Assembly: GCF_021917145.1 (NCBI RefSeq)
Contig: NC_061060.1
Location: 10,131,053 to 10,195,052 of the forward strand
Direction: 5' to 3'
Length of the DNA: 64,000 nt
DNA from: Hypomesus transpacificus
Taxonomy: Eukaryota; Chordata; Actinopteri; Osmeriformes; Osmeridae
In this document: positions 1 to 12,300 of the stretch, one piece after another
How positions within the stretch are numbered: position 1 is the first letter of the stretch
How the letters are laid out: the number at the start of each line of letters is the position of its first letter
Notes under the pieces: model-generated
What the model was told of the DNA's origin: nothing
The model's input: only the letters and a program-made list of their open reading frames with translations
The model's database searches: none
Position numbers and translations under genes: made by a program

Positions 1-2980
1 GTTGTCGTTTCAACACCTCCAAGTCTGTGCGCAGGCAGAGCGCTGGGAACAAGCTGGTTCTGATCCGGGCCCGCTGCCTGTCTTCTCCTCCCTCCGCTGC
101 CGCCTCCGGCTCCTACTGGACCTCCAACCCTGTCTGGGTGTGCTTCTGTTCCCCTCTGGAGCCCCTTCCAGCCCGGCCCAGCGCTGGGGGAGAGAGGGAC
201 CCCTCTTCCAGCCCTCCCCCTGTTGAGAGCAACTTCCTTCTAGCCTGCTTCCAGTCCGCACACGGTCGCGACATGAGGCTGCAGAGCGCACACGACAGGT
301 GAGCTTCTACATGAACGAGATCATCCACCTGTTGCCAAGTCAAAAACACCAGCAGTGCCCTGTCACTATGTTTGGTGGGATGATTTATTGGTTGTATGGT
401 TTAGTCTCTGTTGGTTGTGACAAGTCATCAACTTAACCCTGCGTTGTGTCCATCTGACCTACAGTGTGAGTACGTACCTGGGCTTTGATGTGCCTGCCCT
501 GCGCTCACGCTCCTGGTACAGCCTGGTCCACCCTCAGGACCTGTCCCACGCCTCGGCCCAGCACTGCAGTCTGTGTGAGTATACCACCCCCTCACTTTGT
601 CCACAACAAACACACACAGACACACACTTCTTATGCACGCTGATACATATTTATCCCACCCACGCACAGCCCACATCGACCCTATGAGCAATGTTGTGAG
701 TGAGATGATGTGTGGACAGAGACATGATACTGACCCTGTTATCGGTTGTCCCCCAGTGAGAGAGGGAGGCGAGGGCAGGGCTGAGATGGTGGTGCGCGTG
801 GAGGCGGAGGACCACTCCTGGGTCTGGCTCTACATGGTGCTCCAGCTGGAGGAAGGAGACTGCCCCATCAGCAGCAACAACTTTGTCATCAGGTACGGCC
901 ACTCCACATGCTCGACGGAGCACACCGGGAAGATCGTCAGAGAGCCGTTGCATCGTTGCTGTTGTAGAGGAGAACATAGACGTCTTGGAGGGTCTCACTA
1001 ACCTTCTTTGTCTTTCTTTCTCTCCAGCGAAGCGGAGGCGTGGTCTGTGCGGCAGCAGCTGAGCTCTGAGCAGACCCAGCTGACCCTGGTTCTGAGCACC
1101 AGCACCGGACAGGACAGCCTGGGCCTGCAGTCCCCCGACACCCTCTCCAGCCCAGACCAGGTGTTCACCCCCAGCAGCAGCGGCCTGTCCGCCCAGTCCT
1201 TTGACTTCAGCACAGCTGGCTGCAGTGTGGGCTCATCCGACGAGCCAGGGGGCACCAGCGTGGAGCCCATGCAGCTGGAGCGCGATCCCCGCTCCAGCAT
1301 TTCCTCCCTGGAGGAGGACACCTTCTTCCAGCAGCAGCAGCAGAAGAGTTCTGACCCCGCTGAAAGCCCCTCGGTCGCCTCGTCTCCTACCCCGGTTACT
1401 GTTGCCACTGTGGCAGATTTGGACTTCCTTACCCAGAACATTCTTCTGCCCCCTTCGTTCCAACTCGAACCCCCACTGCCTGTACTGCCCCTTCCCCTCC
1501 CACCACTGCCCTCCTCCCAAGTCCAGCAGTCCAAAGAGTTTGTGTGCACGCCCCCCTACACGCCCCAGCTGGGGTCGGGCTCCAGCTTCCTGTTTGGCGA
1601 GCCTCTCTTCAGCTTTGACCCCACTGGCACCACCACTCCCCCGCCTTCCACGACCACAGCCACCTCCACCACGTCCATTGCCCCCTCCGTCTCCCCTTCA
1701 GCCCCTCCCACCACCGCCTCCAGCCCTGTTCCCCCTAGCAGCTTATCCACCCTGCTGCCCCTGGCCCTGCCTATCCCCTCCACCGATCTGCTCTTCCCTG
1801 TAGAGCCCTGCAGTGGCTCCCTTTATGAGAAGTTGCCCCCTACCCCTGATAGCCCTGGAGATGGGGACTGCACAGTGATGACCCTGCCTGAGGTCCGGGG
1901 GCCCCTGTATGTAGACGTACCCCTAGGGCCCCTCCAATACCCCCCCGATGGCCTCCTCACCCCCGAGGCTTCCCCCGGTAAACAGCCCTGCCTCTCCTTC
2001 TTCTACCTGGAGAGAGAGAGGGAGAAAGAGAGGGCCGAGATCTCTCTCCTAGCTCAGCACATCAGCTCCCTAGCAGAGGGATTCTACCTGGACCCTCTCT
2101 TATCCAAGCTGTCTCCACCCTCCATGTCTCCCTCCTCCTCCCCTCCCTCCCCCACCACAGACTCCTCTGGCGTTGAGTCAGTTCACATGCTAGGGGAGTT
2201 TTACCCCATCAAAGCATGGAGAGGCCTGGACTTCCCGATATTCCCTGATGACGATGACTCTCTGTTTGAAGAGAGCATCTTAGAAACCCTTCTTGAGGAC
2301 TTCACCTCCTCTCCACCCCTCTCCCCCAGCCTCACCCCCCCCTCTCCCTCCTCTACCCCTTTGGCCTCTCCCTCCCTCCCTGTGTGCTGGCACCCACCCT
2401 CCAACTTTGAGGGATTCAGCCACTTCTGTAGCGTCCAATCGGCGCACTCTAATTCCAGGGCCGGGCGCGGGGCGGCCGTGGTTGGCGAGGCAGGCGGGAT
2501 GGTGGCAGAGGGGGAGGGGCTGGTAGAGGAGGCCATGGAGATTGAGGTGGTGGTGTCATCACCCCTGTCCTCCTGCTCCTCTATCCCAGAATCCCCTCCC
2601 CTGATCCTCACCGCCTCCCCCTACTCCTCACCTGCCCCCACCACACCCGTCACCCCGCCCGCGCCCGCGGTGTCTTACGCCCAGTCCCTCCTGGAGGAAC
2701 TGGCCGTCCTGGAACCCATGTTTGGGGCAGGTGCCTCGATCGCCCCCGGCCTGGGGCAACAACCTGAGTTGTATCAACTCCAGTGTCATCCGTCGCCACA
2801 GTGCTTCCACAATGGTAAGAATATGTTTTTTTTTATCCTTTGATAAATCAATAATGAAGTTAATAGTGAATAAATCAGTTCAATAGTTTGTTCTTGAACT
2901 TGTCATGTTAATGATCCCTCTCTTTCTCTCTCTCTCCTCTTTGTGTTTCAGATGGGAGTGGAAGTGTTCCTCCGTTCTAA
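1..2980 (+). CDS. npas4: Neuronal PAS domain protein 4 (npas4), 5'-partial
   Basis: NPAS4 is a bHLH-PAS transcription factor induced by neuronal activity; it dimerises with ARNT-type partners in the nucleus. Exons by GT-AG and frame: 1-298 (reading from base 3), 465-574, 757-892, 1028-2814, 2952-2980, giving 785 residues. The first exon opens in the linker after PAS-A ([20 protein letters not shown]). PAS-B follows ([20 protein letters not shown], then [20 protein letters not shown]). The single 1.8-kb exon encodes a long Ser/Pro-rich transactivation region with a short poly-Gln run and an acidic-hydrophobic patch near 2214-2304 ([19 protein letters not shown]). The protein ends GSGSVPPF, encoded by a tiny last exon. 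The bHLH and PAS-A exons lie left of the window. The long C-terminal exon favours npas4a over the short npas4l; the exact paralogue is inferred. Confidence 0.93.
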
Positions 2981-4705
2981 AATAAGTCTGTGACTTACTT
3001 CATTAAGTATGGCATATTGTCATATTTCGTGGAGCCAACTTTTACTGAAAAGTGAAAAATATCAAAGTGTATAAATATATACATAATGTATATACAACTA
3101 AAGGACTTTAATTCCTTCATGTCTACTGAGAACAAAGATTGACTTTATATTTTTGTTCGTTCATTATTCCATGTACTAATATTTAAAATATGGTGCAACA
3201 TTTTCATGATGGTGCAATATTACTCTAACTACATGGACCCATCACTGACTGGGTGTTGGGTCCATGTGGTGCCTGCCAGCTTTGCTGTAACCTGAGCTTC
3301 AGAACTTATCAAACAGAGACCATAACAAACTCTTAAACGTTTAAAGCACCGTTTAACTTTCAGACGCGTATCTGTATTCACTCGTAGTGAAAAAACTGTT
3401 GTGATAAAAAATATATACATTCCTTCATATCTTAATAAGGAAATAACTTCTGCTTGTGATGCAGCTCTGCAAACCCAAACCGCAAATGTGTTCAAGTCAA
3501 TGTTTACAAATCTTTCTACTACTACTACTAACAAGAGCTAACAGTGATTCACTAAAGGAAAAATATTTTTTCCCCTCAACACCCCTCAATTTAATCTCCA
3601 GAAAAAGTCTGATTCCAAGTCCTCTTCTCCTTGACAGGACCTTAAAGGCCAAGTCAAATGCACAGTCAGTCTACTAATCAACCCTTTCAAACACTTTGGG
3701 CTTTGAGTTTGCGGCTGCTGCTTAGACATTTGACTTAATGTTTATCTCTCCATTACAATCTTGTGTATCAATGTGATGTGCAAAACAAAACAATACAATA
3801 CATGTTAAAGAGGTCCTGGATCGTGCTCCAAGAACAAAGAAGGAAGATTTCCCTGCCTTTGACAAGAAGGTACAACTAAAGGGAGATCGTCTGGAAGTGA
3901 ACCCTACCTGTGGGGGTTACTGTGGGCAGAGATGCCACAGGTCCACCTTGTAGTCCTGTACATTAGACTCTGAATGTGGGTTCTTCAGGTCAGCTCTGGC
4001 CTGGCTTGAGGACAGTTCAGCTGGATTCCCTCGCAGCATCAATATTTGCAATGCTGGCAGCTTATAGCAGCTCCTGTGTGCCTAGCACAGTCATGACCTG
4101 CTGAACTCTGAACTCTTGTCTATCCATGTCCATTCCTGAATGGACGGTCACATCGCTGCTCCCCAGGGGCTCAGTGTTGTAGGGAGGCACAACTGACTAT
4201 GTGAATGAGTGATTCTTCTTTTTTGAGAGGGGTTAAACATGAGGACGTTTTGTTTTAAAAAATGAAAAGAGGGACGGGGTGCTATTTCTATTCAGTTATT
4301 AAGCGACACGGGATGAGAATGGTACTATTCCCATGGTGTCGACACGCTAACGTAGAGTTGTCTACGGTCAAGTAAAAGGATTGATTCCTACGTTCTAGCT
4401 ATTACAATGCTAAGTTAACATATGTGTAAAAGTATTGTTTCTGTGATATTGAAAAAAAGTATTGGGGTGTTCAATGCATATGCACCACGTCTGTGGATAT
4501 TTACATATGCTTTTTTTTTTGGCGAAGGTTGTACACATTTGTACATTTGTACGAATCAAACAGTCTGTACATACGAAATACATTTTTATTGTAGAAGATG
4601 GAATATATACATGATATATTACCGAAGAATGGACATTGTGGATCAGTGTTCTCTTGTGTTGCTCATAAGTGTATTTGATTGTCAAACAAATGCATTTATA
4701 TTAAA
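2981..4705 (+). other. Probable npas4 3' untranslated region
   Basis: AT-rich DNA with no open frame follows the npas4 stop codon. It holds two perfect Pumilio-type motifs, TGTATATA at 3087-3094 and TGTACATA at 4566-4573. A possible poly(A) signal, ATTAAA, lies at 4700-4705. The 3' end is inferred; a shorter UTR is possible. Confidence 0.4.
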
Positions 4706-6201
4706 GTGCACTTAAAGCTCTCTCTCTCTCTTTCTCATCCTCTCTCTGTCGTCACTGTCAGTCTCCCCCGCTCCTCCTACCTCAGTATCATCATCATCCC
4801 CTCCCTCTCTTGCCATCCCTCCTCCGTTTCTTCCCCTGGAGCGATGTCCGCTCAGCAACAGCACTGACGCACACACATGACGAGACAGTATGAGACACGA
4901 TCTGACTCAGACTGACGCACACCCTCCACAGCGAGGCTGCGCTCACTACACACCCAGGCCTCCCACTTAAGCAGGCGCGCTTGCACACGCACACACGTAC
5001 GCACAATAGCGTGGTGACGTACGACCCAGCCCTGCTCCACGCCCCACATCCCCATCCCTCTCTTTACAAATCACAGAAGCCCACACTTACTCCATGTACC
5101 TGCTACTCTGACAGCGTGCTGTGAGGGTGTCAGACTCCATATATGGGCATTCCTGCTCAGGAGCACTGATTCAAGCAGGCCCTTCTATTCTAAGGCTCTC
5201 ATTCAGGCAGGAGGGGAAGGGGGGGGGAGGGGGATGGAGAGCAGGAGACAAAGAAAGGAAGACAAAAAGAGAGGGAACGAGGGAAGGAAGGGATGGAGAA
5301 CGTGATGCCCTAGAGACTCATGACGAGAAGGTATCTGAGAATCATAGAGCGTGAATTAATGAAGGTGAAACCATTGATGCCTGCAGAGCATCAGCACCTG
5401 GCATCTTTGTCCACTGCCCTTCACCCAAGTATCCACGCAGCTTCAATTCAAAAGCAGCTCTGCTGAACAAGACACAGGCCCATATAAGGCGAATTTAACC
5501 AAACTATTTATAAACCAAGGAGACGAGGCTTTGCCACAGCATGCTTCTACTCTGCAACCGAACATTTTGTTCCAGCACCCGTCTATGCAGTGTTCCTTCT
5601 GGAGGAGGAAGGAACACAGAGCAAACACAAACCACTACTGCTCCCTTCTGGTTCAGCAGGAGTACTGCATCTCTCAGAACTGGCGTGGTTAAGACAAGAC
5701 GTTGCAAATATTGGTGTTGTGTTCTATAAACCTTGCAATACATCAAACCCTCGCTGAAAAAAAACTTGTTGTTTGGACAGCTGAGTGGAACCTATCTAAT
5801 GGAATTCATAATAGGCTAAGGTGACTCGTGATGCTATTTTATGTGCATGGGGAATTCATTAAGTTGTCTTGACAGTAACATAAAACATGTTGAAGGCACG
5901 AAGAGTGTAGTAGGGTCAACCGCATTTCAATGGCACCGCTAGGAACAATATCATTATCAGTAATTATGTTGATATATGGTAGATGCAACACCTTCATCAT
6001 AAATTTATGAGCACTACAGTCGACCGTTTTAGATTCCTAGTAAGAGGGAGAGAAAGTGAAGACATCTTTCCTGGACAATAGCAGAGTTAAGCTGAGTCAA
6101 TAAAACAGTCATCGACTCAGGCAACTAAACACAAATTGCAGAGGAAGGATATTGATGAAACACACACAGCTCTTAAAAAATGTTAAATGAACAATTGAAC
6201 A
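4706..6201. other. Intergenic spacer between convergent npas4 and mrpl11
   Basis: No gene seen. It contains a pyrimidine-rich CT stretch (about 4718-4830), CA-rich DNA (4860-5010) and a purine-rich GA/GG tract (5216-5300). Short open frames here do not resemble any protein I recognise. Confidence 0.6.
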
Positions 6202-6207
6202 TTTATT
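6202..6207 (-). terminator. mrpl11 poly(A) signal
   Basis: TTTATT on the + strand reads AATAAA on the - strand, about 110 bp past the mrpl11 stop. This gives a short 3' UTR typical of mitochondrial ribosomal protein genes. Confidence 0.6.
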
Positions 6208-6315
6208 TTGATGCAAATTACACAAAGTAAAATTACAATGACATTAGTATGTGTGTTGGGCCGGCATATAAATACAGATGGGTGGACAGGGAGACGGGCA
6301 GCACAGGTAGAGATC

Positions 6316-9300
6316 TCATTTCTTCTTGGAGGAAAGAGCCGCCGCAGCAGCAGCAGCAGCCTCTGCTTTCAAGTGCTCCTCCCTTTGCTCTAGGAAGACC
6401 TTGTACTCGGCTGCTTCTAAACTGGAGGAGGAACAAAGGAGGGACAGAGAGTGAGACAGAGACTCCAGTGAATGTATATGTGTGTGTTTGTGTGTGTATC
6501 TGAGATATGTGATTCACCAAAGAATTGGTTGTCGAGGTTCTGCCTGACAGAAAGTGAAACTATTTTTAGCTCCTGCCAATTAAATGGAAACAAACTTACT
6601 CCTTAACAACCTTGATGCCTAACGAACGGGCTGAGCCAATGATGCTCTTGACAACCGTCTCTAAGGAGGCATTCTGCATGGTGAAACACTCATCCTGAGA
6701 TTTCACTTGGGCGATCTCATACACGGCCCGCAAGGACACCATCCCTGCAGTCTCATGGCCTACACACAGACACACGCACGCACGCACACATACACACACA
6801 CACACACACCAGTGTAAGAAAATGATGGACAGAAGAAACAAGATGGCTTTAGTGGGTGAAAGAACCACAAAAATGTAAAAGCAAAAAGGAAGACAAAGTG
6901 AGGGGGGAGAGAAGTACAGGAACAGAACGGGTAAATCCATAATTCTCTTTTTCTACAAGGCATCACCTTTACTGCTACCTTCCTCTGCCTTTAATTGGCT
7001 GCATCAGTTCCCCAGTCGATCATAAATATATCATCAATCAAAGAAATCCTGTTCGACCAGGGATGCAAGGAGAGGCAGCCTTAACACTCACCGGTCTTCC
7101 CTGCCCCCTTCTCGATGCCCGCCGCCTGCTTCAGGAAGTAGGAGACTGTGGGCTGGCCAATCTTAATGTCATACGTCCTGTCAGGCTGGAGTGGGGGGTC
7201 GATGGAAAACATCAGAGTGGGATTAGAGATGGATGTGGCAGCCACATGCAGTGGAGGTTCCTGCTCTCAAACCTTTAATGTGACGTTGCCAAAGTAGGCA
7301 TGTCCTGTCATAAGTAACCTCTCTATGGAGCAAGACGATTCATCACCCTCTATGAAATGGTCATTAGCTGGAAAGGCCCAATGCACTTGAATTGATTTAA
7401 CCATTAGCAACAATCCTTTTTTATTCAGCCTTGGTTGAAGCAAGGGATATGGGAATAGCATTTTTTTCCCCCTGTAACAAACGGACTGAGGGATAAGTGA
7501 GTACAGGACTATTTAGGAATAATGGACAAAAAGAGAGAGAGGCAGATCATGGCCACAGGCCTTCAGCACTGAGACCCTGTTGAACATAAGCAATTCATAA
7601 GAATGGTAGACCATAGAGCTAGTTATATAAATTCAACATATGATGCAACATATTCACAGAAACAGAACAGAACAATGTAGGGGTGGAACAAAGTTGTTTT
7701 CCCATGGGTTGATTATGAGGGAGGCGTGACATCCAGCATCGACCAGCAGATGGTGATGATGAGCAGAGCATGCTGACGCTTGAACAGAGTCCTCAGTGTC
7801 AAAGACATGCTAAGGACATCACAACCCCAGATCATCTCAATAAACCTCCTCAGCTATGCCAGATGTGTTCAGATCAAAGCACAGACCAGATCACACCTAC
7901 ATATATACTGCTAAACTGCAGTAGGAGGAACAAAAAGGGCACAATACCAAATGAGTAAGGCATTGGAATTAAAATGTATATGGACTCTAAAAGTACAAAA
8001 CAGTCTCTCTCTCTAGTCTCTTTTACCATTAGTTGCACCAAATGCTCATTGACTTCTAGAGCCCTTTGGTTAAAGATAGATTAATGAATGCAAACAAAAG
8101 GGCTTAAGAGGTACAGTATGAATAATGGAGGGATCTGGGTAATAGTATGCAGCTACTAAAATCACTTCCAATCTAGGGTGGGGGTTGGCTCCAGGACCCA
8201 GTAGAGACCCACACTGGAGGCAATGACCTAGTAGAGACCTGGCTGGGGGCACGGAGGGGGAAGAGACCCATGCAGGGGATGGAAAACACACCTTGACATT
8301 GATCTTGATGGGGAGAGGAATGCCCTCCTTAATCTCCTTGGTTTTCTCATTGAAGTCCTTACAAAACTGCCCGATGGGGATCCCCTTCTGTGAGAGGAGA
8401 AACAGAAAAGAGGCAAAGACAGAAAGATAAACTGTATTAAAATGTATGAGGAGTCTGGACCTGCAAACATTGTTCTGAACGTCATTCATGGCCCGCTTTG
8501 CTGGTGGAATACCAATGACTGGCTTGTGTCAGTCAATCCATCACCAGACTTGTGAGAGGGCTGAGTGTGTGTGCACGCTTGGCTGCCTCGTGGAGTGAGA
8601 GGGTCGGCAGGTGAGGCTGTGTGTGTGTGTGTGTGTGCCAGCATTTGAGATTGTGCAAGTGTATTAGTATCCTGTGTGGTCATGCGTGCCACATTTTCAC
8701 AACGAGGGCGTATGTGTGAGAGAGTGTGTGCCCGGCTATGACAGAACGCATGTGTGTGCCCTGTGGCTAGGAGACCCAGTGATGAATGAGTCTCCCATTC
8801 CAAGTCTCCTGCCAGGCCAACCAGAGAGAAAGCAAAATGGATGGGTGACATTAAGTCAACACCCGACTAGCCCCCATTCCCTTCCTCCTACCCCCACACA
8901 CACGAGAAAATAATTTCTCCAAGCTGAAATCCAAAGCAATGGCTGCCAACCAAGAATATAATTACAGCTGCTGAAATTTAAACTGACCTTCACCCACCAT
9001 TTTCCCAAAGGCAACATCCTGATTAAAATGTTTGATTTCAGAAAGGCGTTTGAGGGCAAAAAGGGATAATTTTTTCATTTTACTCAGCCTAATGGAGCTA
9101 CGAGCTACAATAAGAACCGTGATGGAGCGTGCTGAGAGCCGGCCTCCAGATTGTAATAATGACAAAATGAGAAGGCATTTATCCTTCGACAGTCTTCAAT
9201 GACACAACGTCTGTTGATTTGGGAGTAACGGAGTGTAGCGTTCTGAGATCATCTTCACTCGGCAACTTTGAAACACCTGATGAATCTTAACCAGATCAGT

Positions 9301-12300
9301 CCTGTGTATCTCCACCACCGCAACAACTGTTACCCGTCTTCTCTGTGACTTGTCTCAGAAAACGTCCCCAAACCTGATAGAGGTTGCAGTGTACTGTGAC
9401 TTTGCGACACGACCAACATTGTTTCCAGAGCTAAAGAGTTCCATTTGAATTATAATATCTCACTAATTAAATGGAAAAGTGTTCAGTCCCCAGAGCCTTG
9501 CCTCTCCTGCCTCCTCCTCACTTATGAATAGTAATTCCATGTCAACCTCACCACTGTCTATTGCATGCCTGTCCCTCCCCTGGCCCCCCATAAAAACAAC
9601 AGAGCTAAGTAAACAAGAGGGAGGTAGGCATGGGGAGGGATAGGGGGAGAAAGGGACAGAGGAAGAACATTCTAATTAGATATGGATTCATGTGAAAGCT
9701 GTGATGTTAGGGAGGGGGAGTCAAAGCAGGCCCTCCAGTGCCACCACACAAACCCTGCCTCACTTCCTTCCAACGTTCACTTCCCCCTCCCCCCCCTCCC
9801 CCCCCTCCCATCAGATAATGATCTTCCTCTATCTCTCTTCTCCTGACTCTCCAGCCACCAGACAATAAGATATAAAGAGGACCTCCTGGAAACTCCGGAA
9901 GTCTAATGCTGTCAAGGAGTGCTTAAGTCCCCACACTGAGACATTACGCAGGCAGACAGGCGAGGATCTATGCTAAAGATAGACGGTAACAATGCTTCGG
10001 AAGGGCCGAGCAGAGCCGCAGATACACCCTAATGCTATTAAAGAGGGCCCGAATAGAGCAAAGAGATGGAGGCAACTGTATTCAAAAGACTTGCAGACTG
10101 GCAGTAAAATATAGACAATGAAAGTGACATTGCAGACAGTGGAAAATGAGTGCAAACTTGGAACCCACAGACGCAGAAGACATCGGACAGAGCAATCATC
10201 TTTTAATTAAAGCATTACATGAGGGTCTGGCCATGTCTGTGGTTGAAGATGACAGGGTGAGAGAGTTCTCTCTTTGCCCTGGACTTTTAATAGACTAATT
10301 GAAGTCATTATTGGGATGGAGCCGTGTTGGTAATTGTAACGAGAGTGTTTAAAAGAGGCGGACGGGCTGGCATGCAATGAAAGCAAGGTTCACTTGGCTT
10401 CCAGACTTCCCATGACATTTATCGCAGGGAATTGGAACCCTCATATCTGTGCTCTGGCCAAAAAGCTCCTCCCTCTCCCCTTCTCATCCTTCCATCTCAA
10501 CATCTAATCATCCGGGAGTCCGAGTGGCCGACTACATCCTCGCCCTCCCTCGTTCTCTCCTTTCTCCACCATGACTGATTGGAGCGGGGCTCTCCAGTGT
10601 GAAATGGCTGCAGCCCTTCACCCAGGGCTGAGGGCTCCACACTGGCCCTGGACTGGGGACTGTCTTCAAAGGCTTCCCAGATCCTGGGCATCAGGATTAA
10701 CACTAATCTACGGAAATATTCCGCCCGTCAAACTCAACCGGCGGCATGGCTAAATAATCGCGGCGATCCATATTGAGATTGGTGAATGAAAAGGAGATAT
10801 TGCATGTAATTAAGAGAGCAATTAGGAGTTTGCAATTACAATCTCTGACGTGTCGGCATGATTTGACCCTTCCATCGTATTCTCTCCTTACTTTCTGTCA
10901 CTTCTCATGTTAATGTGATTGGCCTTTCAGCTTCACTAACTCTTTTTAACAAGATATAGTGCTGACATGGAAAAGAGGGAGGAGGGCAAGTGGAGGAATG
11001 CCTGGGAGGATAGCAGGGAGAGATGAGAGGAGAGATAGAAATGGGAGGTATGTTTGAGTGCTTACAGTGTGGACAGCAATCATGAAGAGTATTTGAAAAA
11101 TGAAAATACAAGTTTGACCGGGATGAAAGAAGTATGTGTGTATTCTATAAATATGTGCACCTCAACTCTCATTTGAATAGGACATTGTATCAGGTGCATA
11201 TTCATTTGATCTCTTCTAGAAGCAAATCAGCATGAAGAGATTTATTTCTCTGTGACTCTGCATGTGGTCGCTGGTGTCAGTAAGCGTGTGTATGTGTGTG
11301 CAAGAGAGGGACGTAATGATAGTGGGGTGAGAGAGGCAGAGAAAGTGGTGTAGGGAAGCGTGGCAGATGTAGATAGAGGACACACATAGGATAGAGGGCC
11401 TTGGGGCAGGATTAATTGCCCCTGGCACACAAGGACAGCAGATAGATAGCCCTGGCAGACAGCTGTGGCTGGGCTGGGCTGGGCAGGGGGGTTAGGGTAG
11501 AGGAGGGAGGTATTCCAGAGGAGGGGTGGCGAAGAGGACACAGGGTTAATTAAACTCTCCAGTGTGAAACACTCTCATTCATTACCACTATTACCTTGTT
11601 CATTTAATCCAGCCTGATGCTGCTGTTTCATCACAGTCATTGCTATCAGGACTTCATACACCTGATTAGACTGCCTTACCCTCCACCGCATGCTCTTAGC
11701 CCACCATGGACAGCATACATGGGCACTGCCAGGGAGATGCTGGGACACAGCAGTCAGCCAGTGGCACGGATGAGCAGGGCATTCTCACCCCCTCAGTCAG
11801 CTGAGTCGAAATACAAATAGATTTTGCACACATGCGGTGCTATAGATTTATATTGCCCAATTAAACACACTAAACGGTCCCAAAATATTACTCTGACCCG
11901 GGACGGCAGTCAACTAGAATAAGACAATTTGGTGAACAGCAAATCCAAGCATAATTTTGCCAAACTATTTTGGGAAACTATATTGAGGGCTAGTCTGCAT
12001 AACAAGCAAAACAGGTAAATCACTATCCTAGCCAGCCAGCACAGCTTTGTTCCAAGTACAGGCCAGTGGGTCCTCATGCAATGAAGCTATGAAGAGTGCT
12101 CCTCTTATATTATATGCTACATAATTCAAATGAACCAAGATTTGCTGCTTTGCTTTTTGGCTTTTTTAACTACCAAGTTTTTTTTTTGAGGGAAAGCTTG
12201 AGGGAAAACATTTTTTTAAGGGAATTGCATCTTACCGAAACAACTTTCTCAACTCCATTAGGATCTCCCCAGCCTCTTGAAAGTGTTGTTGCCTTCGCTG

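Noticed and set aside
1201..2611. Other frames over the npas4 large exon (200-aa Pro-rich + frame, 136-aa - frame)
   Set aside because: They are shadows of the GC-rich, proline-rich npas4 coding exon; only the NPAS4 frame joins in phase to flanking exons.
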